A DNA stretch of 16,325 nucleotides from an uncultured Eubacteriales bacterium (GTDB taxonomy: Bacteria; Bacillota; Clostridia; UBA1381; UBA9506), in assembly GCA_900545185.1 (NCBI GenBank), contig UQYH01000049.1, positions 1 to 16,325 on the forward strand. Reading direction: 5' to 3'. Under the pieces are notes generated by a model, which was not told the DNA's origin, did no database searches, and worked only from the letters and a program-made list of their open reading frames with translations. Shown here piece after piece: positions 13,425-16,325 of this stretch; position 1 is the first letter of the stretch, and each line of letters begins with the position of its first letter. The translations under genes were made by a program, and so were the position numbers.

Positions 13425-14113
13425 TTGTATTAGGATTGGACGCGTCATCGGACGCGGCGGCTGTCGGCCTGATGGCGGACGGTCGGCTTTTGTGTGAATA
13501 TACATTAAACAACGGAAAAAACCATTCCGTTAAGCTGTTGCCGGCCGTTGAAAATATGCTCCGCGATACGAGGCTTTGCTTTTCGGATATTGATGTGTAT
13601 GCCTGCGGTGTCGGCCCCGGTTCGTTTACCGGTGTCCGCATTGGTGTGGCAACGGTCAAGGGCTTTGCCCAAAGCTGGGAAAAGCCAACGGTGGCCATGA
13701 GCAGCTTACAGCTTTTGGCCGAAAACATCCGCGGATTTGACGGCTTGCGCGTGGCTGCGGTTTGCGCACGGGCAGACGAGCTGTATTGCGCGGCCTATAA
13801 TGCGCAAGACGAGGCGGTGCTGCCGCCGTCTGTACTTACGGTGGGTGAGCTTTCGGCCTTCCTTTCGGATAAAGAGTGCATGACTGTTGGTGACGGCGCG
13901 CTGCAATACGAAAAAGAGCTTTCGGGCAAAGGTGTGCAAACGGCCTGGCCGCTTGCGCATACCATCAGCGGCGGCGCGGCGGCAGGACTTGGCTATCGGC
14001 TGGCACAAAAGGGGGAGCTTATTTCGTATTGCGATATAGCGCCGATGTATTTGCGCGCTTCGCAGGCCGAACGGGAATATTTGTTAAAACATGAGCATAT
14101 ACAAGTTAAATAA
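13421..14113 (+). CDS. tsaB: tRNA t6A biosynthesis protein TsaB
   Basis: The catalytically inactive ASKHA-fold partner that dimerises with TsaD in the t6A complex. The protein has 230 residues. VLGLDASSDAAAVGL (3-17) is the first ASKHA phosphate strand and GVGPGSFTGVRIG (63-75) is the strongest family signature. APMYLRASQAE (207-217) is the typical C-terminal segment. Many Firmicutes continue with rimI and tsaD; here rpiB follows 22 nt later, so tsaD must lie elsewhere. The start overlaps tsaE by 4 nt, and no other initiation codon fits as well. Confidence 0.95.
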   Translation: MIVLGLDASSDAAAVGLMADGRLLCEYTLNNGKNHSVKLLPAVENMLRDTRLCFSDIDVYACGVGPGSFTGVRIGVATVKGFAQSWEKPTVAMSSLQLLAENIRGFDGLRVAAVCARADELYCAAYNAQDEAVLPPSVLTVGELSAFLSDKECMTVGDGALQYEKELSGKGVQTAWPLAHTISGGAAAGLGYRLAQKGELISYCDIAPMYLRASQAEREYLLKHEHIQVK

Positions 14114-14135
14114 AATCACTAAGGAGGACATCATC

Positions 14136-14570
14136 ATGATTGTTATGGGAAGCGACCATGGCGCTTATGAATTAAAAGGCGTTTTAAAGGCGTATTTGGA
14201 ATCACAGGGCAAAGAGGTTAACGACTTGGGTGTGTATGACGCAACCAGCGTGGATTATCCCGATATTGCCGAAAAGGTTTGCAATGAAGTGAAAACGGGC
14301 AAATATGAATTTGGTATTTTGCTGTGCGGCACGGGTATCGGTATTTCGATAGCGGCCAATAAAATAGACGGGATTCGCTGCGCACTGGTTTTGAATGAAT
14401 ATTCTGCCGCTAAGGCAAAGCAGCACAACAACGCAAACGTCATTGCCATGGGCGGCCGCGTTTTGGGACCCGACCTTGCCAAAAGCATTTTGGATGCATT
14501 TATGAATGCAGAATTTGAGGGCGGCCGTCATCAAAACCGCATTGATAAAATTCATGCATTGGAAAAATAA
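14136..14570 (+). CDS. rpiB: Ribose-5-phosphate isomerase B
   Basis: Interconverts ribulose-5-phosphate and ribose-5-phosphate, supplying the precursor of PRPP. The protein has 144 residues, normal for RpiB/LacAB. The sugar-phosphate site begins at GSDHGAYELK (5-14). The catalytic cysteine is C64 in LLCGTGIGISIAANK, and H97 in AKQHNNANV fits the ring-opening histidine. AAGGAGG (14121-14127) lies 8 nt before the ATG at 14136; an in-frame ATG at 14091 would overlap tsaB and has no such site. RpiB is preferred over the galactose-6-phosphate isomerase subunits because it is a single gene without lac partners. The downstream dCMP deaminase is probably in the same operon. Confidence 0.93.
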   Translation: MIVMGSDHGAYELKGVLKAYLESQGKEVNDLGVYDATSVDYPDIAEKVCNEVKTGKYEFGILLCGTGIGISIAANKIDGIRCALVLNEYSAAKAKQHNNANVIAMGGRVLGPDLAKSILDAFMNAEFEGGRHQNRIDKIHALEK

Positions 14571-14618
14571 AAAAACGATTCTTTAAAAAGTACGAATTTG
14601 TTAAAGGGGGCAATTGTT

Positions 14619-15131
14619 TTGGTTGAAAGACGTGATAAAATTAATTATTATTTGGATATTGCACAAACGGTATCGGAGCGCGGCACCTGCCTGCGCCGTA
14701 ACTATGGTGCGATTTTGGTAAAAAATGATGAAATTATCTCTACGGGATACACAGGTGCGCCGCGCTCGCGGAAAAACTGTATTGATATGGGACGCTGCCT
14801 GCGCGAAGAATTGCAAATTCCCTCCGGTCAGCGGTATGAGCTGTGCCGTTCTGTGCATGCGGAGGCAAACTGCATTATCAGTGCTTCCCGTCGGGACATG
14901 ATCGGCTCTACGCTTTATCTTGCCTGTCGTGATGCCAAAACAGGAGAGCTTTTGCCCGATACAAACAGCTGCAGCATGTGCAAACGGCTGATTATTAACG
15001 CCGGCATTGCACAGGTTATTGTGCGTGATACGACGGAGGCATACCGCATTATTCCCGTTGCGCGCTGGATCTCAAGTGATGACAGCCTGTTTGAAAACGA
15101 ATTGCAGACGATGATTGAATCGGAAAAATAG
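14619..15131 (+). CDS. Deoxycytidylate (dCMP) deaminase family zinc enzyme
   Basis: A cytidine/deoxycytidylate deaminase-fold enzyme of 170 residues, most likely turning dCMP into dUMP for thymidylate synthesis. The catalytic zinc site is H80-A-E82 in SVHAEANCII, with C118 and C121 in NSCSMCKRL; the usual PCxxC reads SCSMC. Further cysteines at C54 and C60, with C76, precede the HAE motif and resemble the extra structural zinc site of some dCMP deaminases. A TTG start at 14619 is inferred because AAAGGGGG (14603-14610) lies 8 nt upstream and no in-frame ATG or GTG precedes the conserved N-terminus. An upstream TTG at 14598 lies before the ribosome binding site. Position next to rpiB matches a neighbourhood I recall from Firmicutes (rpiB, upp, comEB), here without upp. 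Confidence 0.88.
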   Translation: MVERRDKINYYLDIAQTVSERGTCLRRNYGAILVKNDEIISTGYTGAPRSRKNCIDMGRCLREELQIPSGQRYELCRSVHAEANCIISASRRDMIGSTLYLACRDAKTGELLPDTNSCSMCKRLIINAGIAQVIVRDTTEAYRIIPVARWISSDDSLFENELQTMIESEK

Positions 15132-15152
15132 TTTTTTAAAAACATAAAAAGA

Positions 15153-15187
15153 CCGACACTGTTTAGGGGGGCGTAAAACAGTGCCGG
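15153..15187. terminator. Bidirectional terminator between dCMP deaminase and spo0A
   Basis: CCGACACTGTTT (15153-15164) pairs with AAACAGTGCCGG (15176-15187), 12 positions with one A/C mismatch and an 11-nt loop. On the minus strand the stem is followed by a strong T-rich tract (complement of 15133-15152), so it should end spo0A well. On the plus strand only TTTATATT follows, a weaker tract. The genes on either side converge here. Confidence 0.8.
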
Positions 15188-15219
15188 TTTATATTCATTG
15201 CCGAAGCAATAAATATCGT

Positions 15220-16065
15220 TTAGTAATTTACGGTGTTTTTCATTTTTAAACGGATGGAATCGGAAATCATGGCAATAAATTCACCGTTTGTGGGTTTACC
15301 CTTGTTGGTATCGATGGTATAGCCGAAAATGCCGTTTAAAATTTCTTCGCGGCCGCGGCTCCAGGCCACTTCAATTGCGTGGCGGATGGCGCGCTCCACT
15401 CGGGAGGAAGTGGTTTGATAGCTGCGCGCCACCGTGGGGTAGAGCAATTTGGTAATGGAATTAATAAATTCTTTATCCTGAATACAAAGGCTGATGGCCT
15501 CTCGTAAGTAGTTATAGCCCTTAATGTGTGCCGGAACACCAATTTCGTGAATCACATCGGTTATAATGGCTTCCAGATTATCCGGGTTGACAGCGGACAA
15601 GGCCTGCTTTGACTGCGAATCCGTGAGCGAGAAGTTATTTTCGGCGTGCGAAACAAGGTCGTGATCGACCGATGGCGGTGCTTCGGTCGCAGCCATTACC
15701 TGGCGGATTCTTTTTAGCAGAATCTCACTGTCTGCAATGGGCTTAACCAGATAATACTGTGCGCCCAGCTGCAAGGCCTTTACCGTAATATTATCGTGGC
15801 TGACGGCCGAAATCATAATATATGCCGGTTTTTTGGCAGGAGGTGTATCTTGCAGCCGCTCCAAAAGCTCTAAGCCGTCCAGACGCGGCATAACGACATC
15901 TAAAATAACAACGTCCGGCAGTTTGTCCGTAATTAAATCAAAGCCTTCCAGGCCATCGTGTGCGATGCCGATTGTTTCCATATCGTCGGTCGCGTTGATG
16001 TCCTTTTGAATTGAGGTACATAATTGCTTGTTATCATCTATTATGACAACAGAGATTTTTTCCAT
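15220..16065 (-). CDS. spo0A: Sporulation master response regulator Spo0A
   Basis: The phosphorelay-controlled transcription factor that commits the cell to sporulation. The protein has 281 residues. The receiver domain (about 3-125) has the acidic pair D10-D11, the phospho-acceptor D56 in VVILDVVMP, S86 in YIMISA and K108 in LVKPI. After a variable linker (about 126-160), the C-terminal effector domain carries the near-invariant recognition segment TSSRVERAIRHAIEVAW (219-235) and GKPTNGEFIAM (256-266). On the minus strand AGGAGG (16080-16075) lies 9 nt before the ATG at 16065, which is why the 17-residue upstream extension is rejected. spoIVB, its usual upstream neighbour, is not reached within the 260 nt visible. 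Its presence implies an endospore-forming lineage. Confidence 0.98.
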   Translation of the reverse strand: MEKISVVIIDDNKQLCTSIQKDINATDDMETIGIAHDGLEGFDLITDKLPDVVILDVVMPRLDGLELLERLQDTPPAKKPAYIMISAVSHDNITVKALQLGAQYYLVKPIADSEILLKRIRQVMAATEAPPSVDHDLVSHAENNFSLTDSQSKQALSAVNPDNLEAIITDVIHEIGVPAHIKGYNYLREAISLCIQDKEFINSITKLLYPTVARSYQTTSSRVERAIRHAIEVAWSRGREEILNGIFGYTIDTNKGKPTNGEFIAMISDSIRLKMKNTVNY

Positions 16066-16103
16066 TATATTTCTCCTCCTTATAATATGTGCCGTAGCAA
16101 GTG

Positions 16104-16110
16104 TTCGATA
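16104..16110 (-). promoter_or_regulatory. 0A-box-like site in the spo0A leader
   Basis: The minus strand reads TATCGAA, one base off the TGTCGAA consensus recognised by Spo0A. It lies between the predicted promoter and the start codon, where it could allow feedback control. A 7-mer with one mismatch is weak evidence. Confidence 0.25.
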
Positions 16111-16144
16111 TACCAATATTTTACATTTTTATTTCATTGATGAT

Positions 16145-16174
16145 ATTATAACACCAAATGGGGGAGAATTGCAA
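16145..16174 (-). promoter_or_regulatory. Extended -10 promoter for spo0A
   Basis: On the minus strand TTGCAA (complement of 16169-16174), an 18-nt spacer and TATAAT (complement of 16145-16150) are preceded by a TGn extension (TGTTATAAT). This is a strong vegetative promoter about 80 nt before the start codon. A sigma-H promoter, known for B. subtilis spo0A, was not recognised. Confidence 0.7.
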
Positions 16175-16274
16175 GCTATATTTTGCCAATAATTGTATAA
16201 TTTTGGAAGTTCGTAAATTTGTTTCAAAACTGCGGATAAAAATCGCAATAAATTTATAAAAATCAGAAACATTG

Positions 16275-16289
16275 GACACAAAACGTGTC
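16275..16289. repeat. Small inverted repeat upstream of spo0A
   Basis: GACAC (16275-16279) and GTGTC (16285-16289) form a 5-5-5 inverted repeat, with CATT and AATG as an outer pair. It lies about 100 nt upstream of the spo0A -35 box. No T run follows on either strand, so it is more like a protein-binding dyad than a terminator. It may belong to the gene beyond the window edge. Confidence 0.3.
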
Positions 16290-16325
16290 AAAAAATGTTA
16301 GGGTTTATTGTAATAGGTCATTTTG

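Overview
The window looks like chromosomal DNA from a spore-forming, probably gut-associated Clostridia member. The evidence is a full-length Spo0A with the canonical DNA-recognition segment, strong AGGAGG-type ribosome binding sites, AT-rich intergenic sequence between moderately GC coding regions, and a clostridial-type purF-purM-purN-purH-purD order. No rRNA, tRNA, CRISPR array, transposase or phage gene was seen. Coding is dense. All genes read to the right except the sugar transporter at the left and spo0A at the right.

Layout from left to right. (1) 1-77 is a copy of a structured repeat. (2) 89-3552 is a sugar-acid module: a GPH-type cation symporter on the minus strand faces the eda-kdgK pair, transcribed from a good promoter at 1703-1731 and closed by a GC-rich terminator. 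The pair takes 2-keto-3-deoxygluconate to pyruvate plus glyceraldehyde-3-phosphate, the lower Entner-Doudoroff/hexuronate route. (3) 3588-10253 is a de novo purine operon (purF, purM, purN, purH, a GNAT acetyltransferase, purD) ending in a terminator. It lacks purE, purC, purB, purL and purQ. (4) 10287-10429 is the second, fuller copy of the repeat, set directly before a TTG-started amidohydrolase that is followed 13 nt later by mutY. (5) 12402-15187 begins with a new promoter. It drives a single-pass membrane protein with a coiled coil and a low-complexity tail, then tsaE, tsaB, rpiB and a dCMP deaminase, and ends at a bidirectional terminator. (6) 15220-16325 holds spo0A on the minus strand with its promoter region.

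How the genes fit together. RpiB interconverts ribulose-5-P and ribose-5-P, the PRPP precursor used by PurF. The pur genes carry PRPP towards IMP, although the FGAM synthase, carboxylation, SAICAR synthase and adenylosuccinate lyase steps must be encoded elsewhere. dCMP deaminase supplies dUMP for dTMP synthesis. MutY protects against 8-oxoG:A mispairs. TsaE and TsaB serve t6A tRNA modification.

Most of the content is conventional. The parts least explained are the two-copy structured repeat, the interleaved hairpins in the transporter leader, the acetyltransferase inside the purine operon, the tail-rich membrane protein ahead of tsaE, and the amidohydrolase of unknown substrate.
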